Source: Burkholderiales bacterium
GTDB taxonomy: Bacteria; Pseudomonadota; Gammaproteobacteria; Burkholderiales; Burkholderiaceae_C
Assembly (NCBI GenBank): GCA_947448955.1
Contig: CANFPU010000010.1
Location: 1 to 59,256, forward strand
Direction: 5' to 3'
Length of the DNA stretch: 59,256 nucleotides
The position numbers were made by a program, and so were the translations under genes. This document shows positions 1 through 8,948 of the stretch, in pieces; the stretch's first letter is position 1, and each line of letters opens with the position of its first letter. The notes below the pieces were generated by a model. It made no database searches. It saw only the letters and a list, made by a program, of their open reading frames with translations, and was not told where the DNA came from.

Positions 1-1178
1 CCCTGGCCAGCCGGCCCATAGAAGACCAATACCGTGCTGATCACTGGGGCCGGCTGGCCCGAATCGATGTCGAGCACCACCACCTCCTCGCCGTGGCCGC
101 GGTAGTCGTTGAGCACGAGTTCGCCGCTGTCGGGGTAGAGGATCATGTGGCTGGCGCAGCCGAAGGGCCGCCGCTGCCACAGCGGTTTCAGACCGGCATC
201 GGCGTCGATGCGCCAAGCCTGCAGGTGGCGGTTCGCCGAGTCGTAGCCGACCGCGATGCGCCGCTGCGGGTCGATCAGCGGTGGGTTGGTGATGCTGCCG
301 CCAGCCAGGCCGCTGACCGGCAGCGCCAGGTGGTCGCGCGCGTCGCTCATCGAGACCCGGATCAGACGGTTGGCAGTTCGGCGGACGCCGGCGCCGATCA
401 TCCGGTAAAGGTAGCGATGCGCGCCGTTGTCCATGAACCAGGCATGCTGGCCGTCGAGCACGGCGTCCCAGCCATGGCTTTGCGCACTGCTGCCGATGTA
501 GTCGAAGCGCCATTCGGGGTCGAGCAGCAGGCGCTGAGCGAGCTCGTCCCAGTGGTAGCGATAGACCGTCCTGACGCCGACCAGGTAGACCGTGTTGCCC
601 CAGGCGCTGAGCCTGGCCACCGAAGGCTCGGGCGCATCGAGGTCGGGCGCTGCGCGGCCCAGCGTCTCGGGGTCGAGCACGGTCAGCCGCGCCGGGCAGG
701 TCTGCGACAGGTTCTTCGTGACGATGAGGCCGTTGTCGAGGATCACAAAGGAGTTGTAGGGCTGGTCCAGCGGCAGCTCGCAGCAGGCCAGCGGCGCGCA
801 GGCGCGGTCGAGCCGGTGCGCATGTCGACCGTAGACGACAGTGAGCCCACCGTTGCGGTGCAAGGCCATGCCGCCGGGCCACATCGGTCCGCCGGCCAGA
901 CGGGGTGATCGCAGCCGGGTCTTCAGGCTCTGCGGGTCGATCAGCTCGACACAGGCGCTGGTGGGCAGGCCGACATGCGCGCGCAGCGCCGAGTGCGTCA
1001 GCAGGTAGACCTCGCCCGGCGCGCCCAGCAGGGTCATCGTCGACAGCCAGGTGTGACGGGTGACGCAGCCCAGCGTCTCGCCCGCTCGCAGGGCCAGTCC
1101 GGCACCGCTGCGAGGACTTTGCAGGCGCGCCGCGCCGCCGTCCTCGCCCGGCCAGGGGCTGGCGAGGTAGCCGCTCAT
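1..1178 (-). CDS. Hypothetical beta-propeller-like protein, 3' end outside window
   Basis: An open frame of about 392 codons runs from the ATG at 1178 to the left edge without a stop, so the C-terminus is missing. The start overlaps the TGA of the upstream sulfatase (ATGA), which indicates translational coupling. The protein has no obvious signal peptide. It contains repeated short segments typical of beta-propeller blades, such as GLTVVYG, NGLIVTKN, NTVYLVG, RRIAVGYD and GELVLNDYRG, each followed by a turn and a strand. This suggests an SMP-30, YncE or PQQ-like repeat fold. I do not recognise a specific family. Coupling to a sulfatase suggests a related role, perhaps handling the desulfated product, but that is inference. 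Confidence 0.6.
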   Translation of the reverse strand, partial: MSGYLASPWPGEDGGAARLQSPRSGAGLALRAGETLGCVTRHTWLSTMTLLGAPGEVYLLTHSALRAHVGLPTSACVELIDPQSLKTRLRSPRLAGGPMWPGGMALHRNGGLTVVYGRHAHRLDRACAPLACCELPLDQPYNSFVILDNGLIVTKNLSQTCPARLTVLDPETLGRAAPDLDAPEPSVARLSAWGNTVYLVGVRTVYRYHWDELAQRLLLDPEWRFDYIGSSAQSHGWDAVLDGQHAWFMDNGAHRYLYRMIGAGVRRTANRLIRVSMSDARDHLALPVSGLAGGSITNPPLIDPQRRIAVGYDSANRHLQAWRIDADAGLKPLWQRRPFGCASHMILYPDSGELVLNDYRGHGEEVVVLDIDSGQPAPVISTVLVFYGPAGQ

Positions 1179-2947
1179 GGCTTGCGGCTAGCTCGTTGGC
1201 GGCGCCAGCGCAGCGCCAACCATGCCAGCAAGCCGGCGGCGAGTGCCAGCGCCGGGTTGCGCCAGCGCGGCACATAGACGTTGACCAGCGCGTTGATCAG
1301 CACCTGGTGGATGGGGTCGTAGCCTTCGGGCATTGCCAGCACGCCATGGGCTTCGGCCCAGCTTGCGTAGCGGGCCTGCATGGTCTTGAAGGCCTCGGGC
1401 TGCGCTTGCTGCAGGTCGCGGGTCTCGCCAGGGTCGCGGCGGATGTCGTAGAGATGCCATTGGCCGTCGCCGACCGGTGCAATGTTGCGGATCAGCTTCA
1501 GGTCACCCAGGAACAGCGCCTGGTTGCCCGACAGCTCGTAGCCGATCGCCTCGTCAGGTGCATGCACCCGGTCAGATTGGCCCATCAGCAGCGGCAGCAT
1601 GCTGGTGCCGGCCAGCGGTTCGATCGGCCGGCCCTGGTAGCGATTGCCCGGGCGTGCGACCTGCGCCAGGTCGAGCAAGGTGGGCACGATGTCGTTGACA
1701 TGGGCCAGGCTGTGGGCGATCCGGTCTTGCGGCATGCCAGGAATGCCCGAGACGATCAGCGGCACCCGGATGCCGCCTTCGCCCGAGTAGAACTTGTAGG
1801 TGCTCAGCGGTGACGCGGCGGCACTGGCCCAGCTCGGCCCGATCACGCTGTAAGCCCCTTTGGCGCCGAGCTGGTCGAAATCGCGCTGGTATTCGCGGTC
1901 CAGCCACCAACGGCCCAAGGTCGTGGCATAGGGGTCTGAAGCCTCGGCGCCGTTGTCCGACAAGAAGACGAAGACCGTGTTGTCGTATTCGCCGCTGGCT
2001 TTGAGGTGGGCGATCAGCCGGCCGACATGGAAGTCCATGGCTTCGGCCATCGCCGCGTAGACCTCCATCCGCCGGGCCTGGTAAGCCTGCTCGGCCGGGC
2101 TGAGCTGGTCCCAGTCGGTGCTGGTGCCCATCGTCACCATGGCGGTGTCTGGCGGCACCAGTCCCAGCGCGACCGCTTTGTCGCGCCGTGCTTGTCGCAG
2201 CGCGGTCCAACCGGCTTGGTAGCGGCCTTGGTATTTGGCGATGAATTCCTTGGGCGCCTGCACCGGGATGTGGTTGGCCTGGAACGCCACGTAGGCGAAG
2301 AAGGGCTTGCCCGAGCCGGCACCAGCGCGCAAGTAGTCGATCGTCTTGTCGACATAGAACTGAGAGGAGTAAAACTCTTTGGGCATCACGGCCTCGCGGC
2401 CGTCCTCGAACCAATACACCTTGTCGGTCAGATCAAGGTAGCGTTTGCCGGTTTCCCAGTTGTCCGAGCCGCTGTCGCCCATCACCAGCGAGCGGTCGAA
2501 ACCACGCGCCGGCGGCAGGTTGTGCGGCTCCTTGCCGACATGCCATTTGCCGGCGACCGAGGTGCGGTAGCCGCTGTCGCGCAGCAAGGATGCGATGGTG
2601 ACGACCCGGTCGTTGAGCACGCCGAGGTAGCCGGGTTGGCCGAGATGCGATTGCGGGATCGTCTCGCGCATGTTGCCCACGCCGTTGCGGTGGTTGTCGA
2701 CGCCGGTCAGCAGCATCGAGCGGGTCGGTGAGCAAGATGCGGCGACATGGAAGTTGGCAAAGCGCATGCCTTGTCGCGCCAGCGCGTCGAGGTGGGGTGT
2801 GGCGATCTCGCCGCCGTAGGCGCCGACGTCGCTGAAACCCCAGTCATCGGCCAGCAGCAGCACGATGTTGGGTCTGGCGGCGGCCTGCGCTGCGCAGGCC
2901 GCGAGCAGGCCCAGAGCGGTCAGCCAGCGGCGCAAGCCCTTAGGCAA
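1175..2947 (-). CDS. Sulfatase (arylsulfatase family), exported
   Basis: This is a 590-residue type I sulfatase that hydrolyses sulfate esters. The N-terminus is a Sec signal peptide (ALGLLAACAAQAAA) followed by the metal-binding strand PNIVLLLADDWG. The activation motif CSPTR begins at C72; this Cys is oxidised to formylglycine in active enzymes. Further family blocks include GKWHVGKEPHN and FVFLSDNGAEASDP. A hydrophobic stretch followed by Arg/Lys at the extreme C-terminus (LALAAGLLAWLAL then RWRRQR) looks like a membrane anchor, so the enzyme probably sits in the periplasm on the inner membrane. It overlaps the DUF1145-like gene upstream by 8 bp and the propeller gene downstream by 4 bp, forming a three-gene operon. 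The substrate is unknown. Confidence 0.93.
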   Translation of the reverse strand: MPKGLRRWLTALGLLAACAAQAAARPNIVLLLADDWGFSDVGAYGGEIATPHLDALARQGMRFANFHVAASCSPTRSMLLTGVDNHRNGVGNMRETIPQSHLGQPGYLGVLNDRVVTIASLLRDSGYRTSVAGKWHVGKEPHNLPPARGFDRSLVMGDSGSDNWETGKRYLDLTDKVYWFEDGREAVMPKEFYSSQFYVDKTIDYLRAGAGSGKPFFAYVAFQANHIPVQAPKEFIAKYQGRYQAGWTALRQARRDKAVALGLVPPDTAMVTMGTSTDWDQLSPAEQAYQARRMEVYAAMAEAMDFHVGRLIAHLKASGEYDNTVFVFLSDNGAEASDPYATTLGRWWLDREYQRDFDQLGAKGAYSVIGPSWASAAASPLSTYKFYSGEGGIRVPLIVSGIPGMPQDRIAHSLAHVNDIVPTLLDLAQVARPGNRYQGRPIEPLAGTSMLPLLMGQSDRVHAPDEAIGYELSGNQALFLGDLKLIRNIAPVGDGQWHLYDIRRDPGETRDLQQAQPEAFKTMQARYASWAEAHGVLAMPEGYDPIHQVLINALVNVYVPRWRNPALALAAGLLAWLALRWRRQRASRKP

Positions 2948-3218
2948 GGCGCTGGGCCTTGTCTCGTGCGGCCTGGTCCGCCAACGGCTTCCAGTGCAGC
3001 AGGCCGAACAGCAGCGTCAACACCACGCTCGCCGCCAACGGACCGCGGTACAGCCGCACATGTTTGAACACGAACAGCAACTCGAGCGCGTGGATCCCCA
3101 GCAGGCCACCGGCGATCCAGGTCACCCGCGGCATCGCCTCCGGGCTGAGCAGGCCGGTCAGACGGGCCAGCGCGAGGGTGTAGGCGGCGATGCAAGCCGC
3201 TTTCAGCAAAGAGTTCAT
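2940..3218 (-). CDS. DUF1145-like small membrane protein
   Basis: This encodes 92 residues from the ATG at 3218; a longer frame exists upstream, but its residues look non-coding. Three hydrophobic segments are visible (around residues 5-18, 31-46 and 58-74) with the conserved-looking core GIHALELLFVFKH. This matches the small inner-membrane family DUF1145 (YhhL-like), whose function is unknown. It is the first gene of the operon with the sulfatase and overlaps it by 8 bp. Confidence 0.6.
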   Translation of the reverse strand: MNSLLKAACIAAYTLALARLTGLLSPEAMPRVTWIAGGLLGIHALELLFVFKHVRLYRGPLAASVVLTLLFGLLHWKPLADQAARDKAQRLA

Positions 3219-3446
3219 GGCGGGTAAAAGTCCAGGTCTTGTGAAGGCGTGGGAGTCATCAAGCGCTGTTGGGTTGCAGGCTGCTGACCTGCTGGCCCGC
3301 TGACCTGTCGCGGTGCTGCAGGCCGACCTTCCATACACCACTGCATTGATGAAGCTGACTGTAGCCTATCCATGACGGTGCAGCAGGCCAAGGTATCCTC
3401 GCGCGGCGGGTTGCTGAACCGGTGGCGGCCCGAAACAAGGTGAGCG

Positions 3447-4112
3447 ATGAACGACGGATCAGGAACGAGGGCACCGATGCCCAGGGCCCGGCCTGCCGAG
3501 AAGCCCGGCAAGCGCAGCGACGCGCAGCGCCTGCGCCGCGACGACTGGCTGGACGCCGCTTTCGAAGCGGTGGTCGACGGCGGATTCGACCAGTTGCGGG
3601 TGGTCGCGCTGGCCCAGTCGCTGGGCGTGACGCGAGGCAGCTTTTATTGGCACTTCGCCGACCATGCGGATCTGGTCAAGGTCTTGCTGGCACGTTGGCA
3701 GCAGCGTGAGATCGCCGAGGGCCTGCGGATACAGGGCGAGTCCAGCGAAGACCCACAGGCCGATCTGCTGCAGCTGCTGGACCTCGCGCTGGCGCGAGGC
3801 GGCGCCGACTTGAAAAACCTGCGTTTCGAGCTCGCGCTGCGCGGCCTGGGTCGGCGCGACCCTTGGGTGGCGCAGATGTTGGCTGAAGTCGATGCCGCGC
3901 GGATGGCCTTGTTCGAGGCCAAGTTCCTGCGCCTGACCCGCGACGTCAAGTCCTCCACCGACCTGGCTGCGCTGTTCTACCTGGCGGTGACCGGTGGGTT
4001 TCAGGCGCTGGCTCGACCCAACAGCAGCGCCAGGATGGCCGACTACATCCGCGGCGTGATCGCCGACCACCTGATCCGGCGCCAGGCCGCGACGGCCCCG
4101 ACCGACGCCTGA
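3447..4112 (+). CDS. TetR-family transcriptional regulator
   Basis: This is a 221-residue one-component regulator. The N-terminal helix-turn-helix domain covers about residues 25-75, with the TetR signature around [19 protein letters not shown], followed by an all-helical ligand-binding domain. AAGGTGA lies just before the chosen ATG at 3447; an internal ATG at 3477 is possible. It is transcribed with the SDR that starts 50 bp downstream and divergently from the sulfatase operon, so it probably controls one or both. The inducer cannot be read from sequence. Confidence 0.9.
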   Translation: MNDGSGTRAPMPRARPAEKPGKRSDAQRLRRDDWLDAAFEAVVDGGFDQLRVVALAQSLGVTRGSFYWHFADHADLVKVLLARWQQREIAEGLRIQGESSEDPQADLLQLLDLALARGGADLKNLRFELALRGLGRRDPWVAQMLAEVDAARMALFEAKFLRLTRDVKSSTDLAALFYLAVTGGFQALARPNSSARMADYIRGVIADHLIRRQAATAPTDA

Positions 4113-4162
4113 AGCGCGTGCTGCGCCACAATCGGCGCAGCATTTTCAACAGGAGCAGCAGC

Positions 4163-4969
4163 ATGTCAGGACGGCTTGAACACAAGGTTGCGATCATCAC
4201 CGGCGCAGGTTCTGGCATCGGCCGGGCGGCGGCCCTGCTGTTCGCCAGCGAAGGCGCCAACTTGGTGCTGGGGGACAAGAGCGCCGCGGTACACGACACC
4301 GCCCGTCGCGTGGTGGAGGCCGGAGGCGCGGCCACCGCGTTGCAGATCGACGCCGGTCTCGAGTCCGACGTGGCGCTGTTGGTGGCCACCGCGAAGTCTG
4401 CCTATGGCCAGCTCGATGTCGCTTTTGCCAATGCCGGCATCTCGGGCGGCCGGGACGGCATCTTCGACCTGACACCCGAGGTCTGGACCGAGATCTTGCG
4501 CGTCAACCTGATCGGTCCCTGGCTGATGGTCAAGCACGCCGGCAAGGCGATGGCCGATGCTGGCCGCGGTGGGTCGATCATTTGCACGGCATCGGTCGCG
4601 GGCATACGCTCGGGCGCTGGCGGCCCGGCTTATTCGGCCTCCAAGGCCGGTGTGATCAACCTGGCGATGGTCTCGGCCCAGCAGTTGTGCGAGACCAATG
4701 TGCGGGTCAACGCGATCTGTCCCGGGCTGACCGAGACCGGCATGACGCGGCCGACCTTCGAGTACGCCAAGGACAAGGGCGTGAGCCACAAGCTGGGCCG
4801 GCTCAACCCGTTGCGCCGTGCCGCTCAGCCCGATGAGCTGGCCCAGGTCGCGCTATTCCTGGCGTCGGACCAGTCGAGCTATGTCAACGGGCAGGCCATT
4901 GCGGTCGACGGCGGGCTGTCAAGTTCGCACCCGGTGACGCGGCAGATGACGGGCCAGACGGCGGTCTGA
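4163..4969 (+). CDS. Short-chain dehydrogenase/reductase (SDR)
   Basis: This is a 268-residue NAD(P)-dependent oxidoreductase with a Rossmann fold. The cofactor loop TGAGSGIG lies near residues 13-20, the NAG motif near 90-92, the catalytic Ser at about 144, and YSASK at 157-161. The C-terminus carries the usual [12 protein letters not shown] block. The ATG at 4163 was chosen because AGGAG sits 7 bp upstream and the SDR core begins directly after it; the frame is open back to 4118. It lies 50 bp after the TetR gene and is probably its target. The substrate is unknown. Confidence 0.92.
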   Translation: MSGRLEHKVAIITGAGSGIGRAAALLFASEGANLVLGDKSAAVHDTARRVVEAGGAATALQIDAGLESDVALLVATAKSAYGQLDVAFANAGISGGRDGIFDLTPEVWTEILRVNLIGPWLMVKHAGKAMADAGRGGSIICTASVAGIRSGAGGPAYSASKAGVINLAMVSAQQLCETNVRVNAICPGLTETGMTRPTFEYAKDKGVSHKLGRLNPLRRAAQPDELAQVALFLASDQSSYVNGQAIAVDGGLSSSHPVTRQMTGQTAV

Positions 4970-5000
4970 CGCCGCCTACGCTGACGACCCAGGGCCGGAC

Positions 5001-6071
5001 TTAGTCGGCCATCCCGAAGATCGGGCCGCAGCCGGTGCCGGCCAGCGCTCGGTCAAAGCGCTGGCGTGCGTCCGGCGCCAGCGCTTGGTAATCGCGGCGC
5101 AACCAGGCCAGACATTTGCCTTGGTAAGGGAAGGCTTGCTGAACCCAGGGTTTGCCGTCGATCTCGGTCTTGAACTCGGTAGCACCCGCCTGCAGCGCGG
5201 CCGCGTTGGCCAGCATCGCCGCCGGATAGACGCGGCCGATCTCGCGCAGCAGCGCAGTCACCGTGGCCGGTAGCGCTGTGCAGTCCAGCCATTGCGCATC
5301 GGTGGGCTCGAGCCCGCAATGGTCTTCCATGGTGCCGACCCAGGCATAGACCCGTGGCGCGCGCTGCAGCGTCAAGGCCATCGAGGTCGGGTCGAAGTGC
5401 GCGAGCTGGGTCAGCTGGCCGTAGACGCCAAAGTCGGCCGCACCGGGTCGCTCGCCCAACAAGAAGCGGTGTCCGCGCAGATGGTCTTCGAACGCGTCGA
5501 TGAAGCGGACATAGCTGGCCTCGATCACCGGCCCGGTCACCTCGTTCGAGCCGACGAAACGCAGGCGCGGAATCTGGCGGTCGCGGATCGAGGTCGCCAT
5601 TGTCTGGAGCGTCGCATCGTCCATCGGTCCGAGCGCCCAACAAGGCAGGATCAAGCCGGCTTTGTGGATGTCCTCGGCATAGCGCCAGCGGTAGTGGAAC
5701 ATCGCCTTGGTCAGCCATTCGTCGGCGTAGTCCTCGATCAGCGCGTCGATCAGCGCGAGTGCGGGATCGATCGGCACCGCGTGGCGGCCGGCAAACTGGG
5801 CCTCGAAGCGCCGGATCAGCGGCGTCGAGTCGGTCACCGCCTCGAGCTTGCCATCGACACCGGGCAGGTAGAAGGTCGGCAGCAGGTGCACCTTGGCGCT
5901 GGGCAGGCCGGGCACGCCTCGCGAGGCCTGTATCAGTCGGTAGGGAATGCGGCGGTAGCGCAGCAGCGCGACCATCTTACGGGTGTAGGGCGATCCCGGC
6001 ACGCCGCTGAGCAGCAGCGAGGCGTCAGCGGTGGATCCTGCAGTGGCGGGGACTTCCTGGGCAGCAGACAT
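5001..6071 (-). CDS. Glutathione S-transferase-like protein, extended
   Basis: This encodes 356 residues from the ATG at 6071, which has AAGGA 6 bp upstream. The frame is open further upstream, but that part encodes a repeat (DKRF units) and is rejected. The N-terminal thioredoxin-like fold contains SGVPGSPYTRK in place of the usual catalytic Ser/Cys segment, then the helical domain with LLGERPGAADFGVYGQL, which matches the GST C-domain. It is about 130 residues longer than a canonical GST, with an extra C-terminal helical region. Its role is probably glutathione-dependent transformation or binding of a hydrophobic compound. It is convergent with the SDR gene (31 bp gap). Confidence 0.8.
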   Translation of the reverse strand: MSAAQEVPATAGSTADASLLLSGVPGSPYTRKMVALLRYRRIPYRLIQASRGVPGLPSAKVHLLPTFYLPGVDGKLEAVTDSTPLIRRFEAQFAGRHAVPIDPALALIDALIEDYADEWLTKAMFHYRWRYAEDIHKAGLILPCWALGPMDDATLQTMATSIRDRQIPRLRFVGSNEVTGPVIEASYVRFIDAFEDHLRGHRFLLGERPGAADFGVYGQLTQLAHFDPTSMALTLQRAPRVYAWVGTMEDHCGLEPTDAQWLDCTALPATVTALLREIGRVYPAAMLANAAALQAGATEFKTEIDGKPWVQQAFPYQGKCLAWLRRDYQALAPDARQRFDRALAGTGCGPIFGMAD

Positions 6072-6108
6072 CGGTGTTCCTTGAAAAAAGTAGCTGGCCG
6101 ACGCCGGC

Positions 6109-6156
6109 CATGGCTTGTCGCATCGATTGTCGAAGCGTTTGTCGAATCGTTTGTCG
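6109..6156. repeat. 12-bp imperfect tandem repeat, 4 units
   Basis: Four consecutive 12-bp units end in TTGTCG (6109-6120, 6121-6132, 6133-6144, 6145-6156). The last two differ only at the third base. The array lies in the leader between the GST-like gene (start 6071, minus) and the VOC gene (start 6248, plus), in the probable promoter or 5' UTR of the GST-like gene. Confidence 0.85.
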
Positions 6157-6247
6157 GTGACTTCTTGCAGGTCCAAGGTCTCGCGGGTGACTGCTGTTGA
6201 CGCCCGGCAGGCTCAGAGTCGTGGCCCACCAACACTAGGAGACCTCC

Positions 6248-6655
6248 ATGGGCATCGCACTGACCAAGCAATCGATCGATCTGGGCATCGTCACGGCCAA
6301 CGGCCCGGCGATGCTGGCGTTCTACCGCGACCTGCTGGGACTGAAACATGTCGGCGAGATGGCCATGCCGGCCGGCGGCGTGATGCACCGGCTGATGTGC
6401 GGCGACAGCCTGATCAAGTTGCGGGTCATGCCTGCAGAACCGGCTTTGAACCCTTCAGCACCCGGCGGTATCCAGAGCGCAGCGGGCTTGCGCTACTGGA
6501 CGATGACGATCAGCAACCTGAGCGAGATGGTCAAGGCCTGTAGCGATGCCGGCGCGCCGTTGGTCGTGCCTGAGAAAGAGATCCGGCCCGGCGTCCACAT
6601 CGCGATCGTCACCGACCCGGATGGCAACTGGGTCGAATTCCTGAAGATGGGTTGA
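6248..6655 (+). CDS. VOC-family (glyoxalase/dioxygenase fold) protein
   Basis: This 135-residue single-module vicinal oxygen chelate protein contains blocks typical of the family: NGPAMLAFYRDLLGLK near the N-terminus and IAIVTDPDGNWVEFLKMG at the C-terminus, where the Glu is a likely metal ligand. TAGGAG lies 7 bp before the ATG. VOC proteins act as glyoxalases, extradiol dioxygenases, epimerases or resistance proteins, and the sequence alone does not decide among these. It is divergent from the GST-like gene and convergent with the nitronate monooxygenase gene, with a terminator-like hairpin between them. Confidence 0.85.
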   Translation: MGIALTKQSIDLGIVTANGPAMLAFYRDLLGLKHVGEMAMPAGGVMHRLMCGDSLIKLRVMPAEPALNPSAPGGIQSAAGLRYWTMTISNLSEMVKACSDAGAPLVVPEKEIRPGVHIAIVTDPDGNWVEFLKMG

Positions 6656-6672
6656 ACGCCTGAGTGCCCCAA

Positions 6673-6735
6673 GGCCGGCCAAAGCCGGCCGCCCCCCGTG
6701 GGGATCAAGCAAAGTGGCAAAGCCACATTTGCTTG
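6673..6735. terminator. Bidirectional terminator-like inverted repeats between convergent genes
   Basis: Two stem-loops follow the VOC stop. The first is GGCCGGC-CAAA-GCCGGCC (6673-6690). The second, longer one has arms CAAGCAAAGTGGC (6706-6718) and GCCAC-A-TTTGCTTG (6722-6735) with one bulge and an AAA loop, giving A/T-rich flanks on both strands. Its position between convergent genes (6655 and 6789) fits a two-way terminator. Confidence 0.6.
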
Positions 6736-6788
6736 AGAGCCCGGCGCGCTGCGATCGGCGGCGCATCGGGCCAAGGCCGATCAAGGCG

Positions 6789-7760
6789 TCACAGAAAACC
6801 CGCCAGCCGCTGGCGGATGATCGCGTCAGCTTCGGCCATGATGCGGTCGATCAGTTGCTTGCAGGTGGGAACATCGTGGATCAGGCCCGCCACCATGCCG
6901 CAGGACCAGGCGCCGGCCTCCATCGTGCCTTCGAGCATGATTTTCGGGTAGACGCCGGCGACCTCGGCCATGATGTCTTCGAACTTCAGGTTCGCACCCA
7001 GTTCTTTTTCCTTCGCGATCAGGCGGTCGACCGCGGTGTTTCGCAGCACGCGCTCGGTGTTGCGCAATGGGCGCATCACCAAGCGGGTGTCGAGTTCGCT
7101 GGCCGCGACGATCGCTTGCTTGACGTTCTCGTGAACCGGGGCTTCCTGGGTCGCGATGAAGCGTGTGCCCATGTTGATGCCTTCGGCGCCCAGCGCCAGG
7201 GCGGCGACCAGTGAGCGCCCGTCGGCCATGCCGCCTGAGGCGACGAACGGGATCTTCAGCTCGTCGGCAGCGCGCGGCAGCAGGATGAAGTTGGGGATGT
7301 CGTCCTCGCCCGGGTGGCCGCCGCATTCGAAGCCGTCGACGCTGACGGCGTCGCAGCCGATCGATTCGGCCTTGAGCGAATGGCGCACCGAGGTGCACTT
7401 GTGGATCACCTTGATGCCGGCCTCGTGCATCGCCGGCAGCCACTTCTGCGGGTTGTTGCCGGCGGTCTCGACTGCCTTGACGCCGCCGTCGATGATGGCC
7501 TTGATGTAGCCCGGGTAGTCGGGCGAGCTCACCGTGGGCAGGAAAGTCAGGTTGACGCCGAAAGGTTTGTCGGTCATCTCGCGGCAGCGCCTGATCTCAT
7601 TGGCCAGCAATTCGGGCGTGCGCTGGGTCAACCCGGTGATGATGCCCAGTCCGCCGGCATTGGACACCGCGGCGGCCAACTCGGCAAAGCCGACATAGTG
7701 CATACCGCCCTGGATGATGGGATGCTCGATGCCGAACATTTCAGTGATCTTGGTCTTCAT
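6789..7760 (-). CDS. Nitronate monooxygenase / 2-nitropropane dioxygenase-like flavoprotein
   Basis: This encodes 323 residues from the ATG at 7760 (AAAGGA upstream); a TTG 9 bp earlier is less likely. It is an FMN-dependent TIM-barrel enzyme. Family blocks include PIIQGGMHYVG near the N-terminus, SNAGGLGIITG, the DGFECGGHPGEDD segment with the presumed catalytic His, VASGGMADGRS, and INMGTRFIAT for phosphate binding. Such enzymes oxidise nitronates or act as enoyl reductases. In catabolic operons the true substrate is often not a nitro compound. It is the last gene of the minus-strand operon 11461-6789. Confidence 0.88.
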   Translation of the reverse strand: MKTKITEMFGIEHPIIQGGMHYVGFAELAAAVSNAGGLGIITGLTQRTPELLANEIRRCREMTDKPFGVNLTFLPTVSSPDYPGYIKAIIDGGVKAVETAGNNPQKWLPAMHEAGIKVIHKCTSVRHSLKAESIGCDAVSVDGFECGGHPGEDDIPNFILLPRAADELKIPFVASGGMADGRSLVAALALGAEGINMGTRFIATQEAPVHENVKQAIVAASELDTRLVMRPLRNTERVLRNTAVDRLIAKEKELGANLKFEDIMAEVAGVYPKIMLEGTMEAGAWSCGMVAGLIHDVPTCKQLIDRIMAEADAIIRQRLAGFL

Positions 7761-7830
7761 GGGGTTCAAGTCCTTTGAAAGGGGAAAAAACGGGGTCGGA
7801 AGAAAAGCTTGGCGAGCGATCCAGCGCTGA

Positions 7831-8814
7831 TCAGGCGCGGCCAGGCTCGATCACGATCTTGCCCGTGGCCTGGCGCGCGGCCAAGGCATTGAACGCCTTG
7901 GCGGTGTCGGCCAGCGAGTAGCGTGCCGAGATCAGCGGCCGCAGCTTGCCTTCGGCGATCCAGCCCATCATCTGGCGCATCGCCGCGGCATTGGCCTGGG
8001 GCTCGCGGCGGGCGAAATCGCCCCAGAACACGCCGACCATGCTTGCCCCTTTGAGCAGCATCAGGTTGGCCGGCAGCCTGGGAATTTCGCCGTTGGCAAA
8101 GCCGATCACCAGATAGCGGCCGCGCCAGCCGATCGAACGAAACGCCGGCTCGGCATAGACGCCGCCGACCGGGTCGTAGATCACATCGGGCCCGAGGCCG
8201 CCCGTGGCCTCCTTGATCGCTGCGCGCAGGTCTTGCGTGCTGTAGTTGATCAAAACGTCGGCGCCATGGGCCTTGCAGACCGCGAGCTTCTCGTCGGTCG
8301 ATGCGGCGGCGATCACGCGTGCGCCGACCGCCTTGCCGATCTCGACCGCCGACAGGCCCACGCCGCCAGCGGCGCCCAGTACCAGCATGGTCTGGCCTGC
8401 CTTGAGTTCGCCACGGTCGATCACCGCGTGGTGCGATGTGCCGTAGACCAGCGTGAAGCTGGCGGCGACCGCATCGTCAAGCTCAGGCGGGATCGGAATC
8501 AGTCCGGCCGCCTTGGCCGCGACGAACTGCGCAAAGCCGCCGAGTCCGACAAAGGCGATCACCCGGTCGCCCACCTTGACGTTGCTGACACCCTCGCCGA
8601 GCGCGCGCACCGTGCCGGCGACTTCGCTGCCTGGGATGAAGGGCAGTTCAGGCTGAATCTGGTACTTCTTCTGGATCATCAGCACATCGGGGTAGTTCAC
8701 CGACGCAGCGTGGATCTCGACCAAAACCTCGCCCGCTTTGGGCTCGGGCTTGGGCACGTCCTCGACCACCAGGGTTTCGGGCAGGCCCCAGGCCTTGCAA
8801 AGTACAGCTTTCAT
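7831..8814 (-). CDS. NADPH:quinone oxidoreductase-like MDR protein
   Basis: This is a 327-residue zinc-independent medium-chain reductase of the quinone oxidoreductase type. The GroES-like N-domain contains PFIPGSEVAGTV and VGDRV. The Rossmann domain has the NADPH motif LGAAGGVGLSAVEIGKA (about residues 145-161), and ARQATGKIVIEPG closes the C-terminus. The Cys/His ligands of zinc alcohol dehydrogenases are absent. It probably reduces an enone, quinone or enoyl-CoA intermediate with NADPH. It is a member of the operon with the aldolase and enoyl-CoA hydratase genes. Confidence 0.9.
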   Translation of the reverse strand: MKAVLCKAWGLPETLVVEDVPKPEPKAGEVLVEIHAASVNYPDVLMIQKKYQIQPELPFIPGSEVAGTVRALGEGVSNVKVGDRVIAFVGLGGFAQFVAAKAAGLIPIPPELDDAVAASFTLVYGTSHHAVIDRGELKAGQTMLVLGAAGGVGLSAVEIGKAVGARVIAAASTDEKLAVCKAHGADVLINYSTQDLRAAIKEATGGLGPDVIYDPVGGVYAEPAFRSIGWRGRYLVIGFANGEIPRLPANLMLLKGASMVGVFWGDFARREPQANAAAMRQMMGWIAEGKLRPLISARYSLADTAKAFNALAARQATGKIVIEPGRA

Positions 8815-8882
8815 GGTCAGCGCTTTCAGTCGATGAGGCTCAAGCCAGAAGGCCGGTCGCGGAGCCGAAGGAGGGAACGGCA

Positions 8883-8903
8883 GTGCCCGCCGACAGCGGG
8901 CAC
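8883..8903. terminator. Perfect 8-bp hairpin between operon genes
   Basis: GTGCCCGC-CGACA-GCGGGCAC forms a perfect stem with a 5-nt loop in the 134-bp gap between the class II aldolase gene and the quinone oxidoreductase gene. There is no clear T-tract, so it may be a processing or attenuation hairpin and not a full terminator. Confidence 0.4.
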
Positions 8904-8948
8904 CCGCGGGTCAAGGCCGCGCTGTGCGGGCTCAGGCTGACCCTTCGC

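Noticed and set aside
3215-3511. 98-codon minus-strand frame upstream of the DUF1145-like gene
   Set aside because: It covers the divergent promoter region and the start of the TetR gene and lacks motifs.
6109-6156. Possible CRISPR-like repeat array
   Set aside because: Units are 12 bp, contiguous and without spacers, and no cas genes are present; this is a simple tandem repeat. The same holds for the other arrays.
5292-6200. 302-codon plus-strand frame opposite the GST-like gene
   Set aside because: Antisense shadow with no motif, no ribosome-binding site and shadow-like composition.
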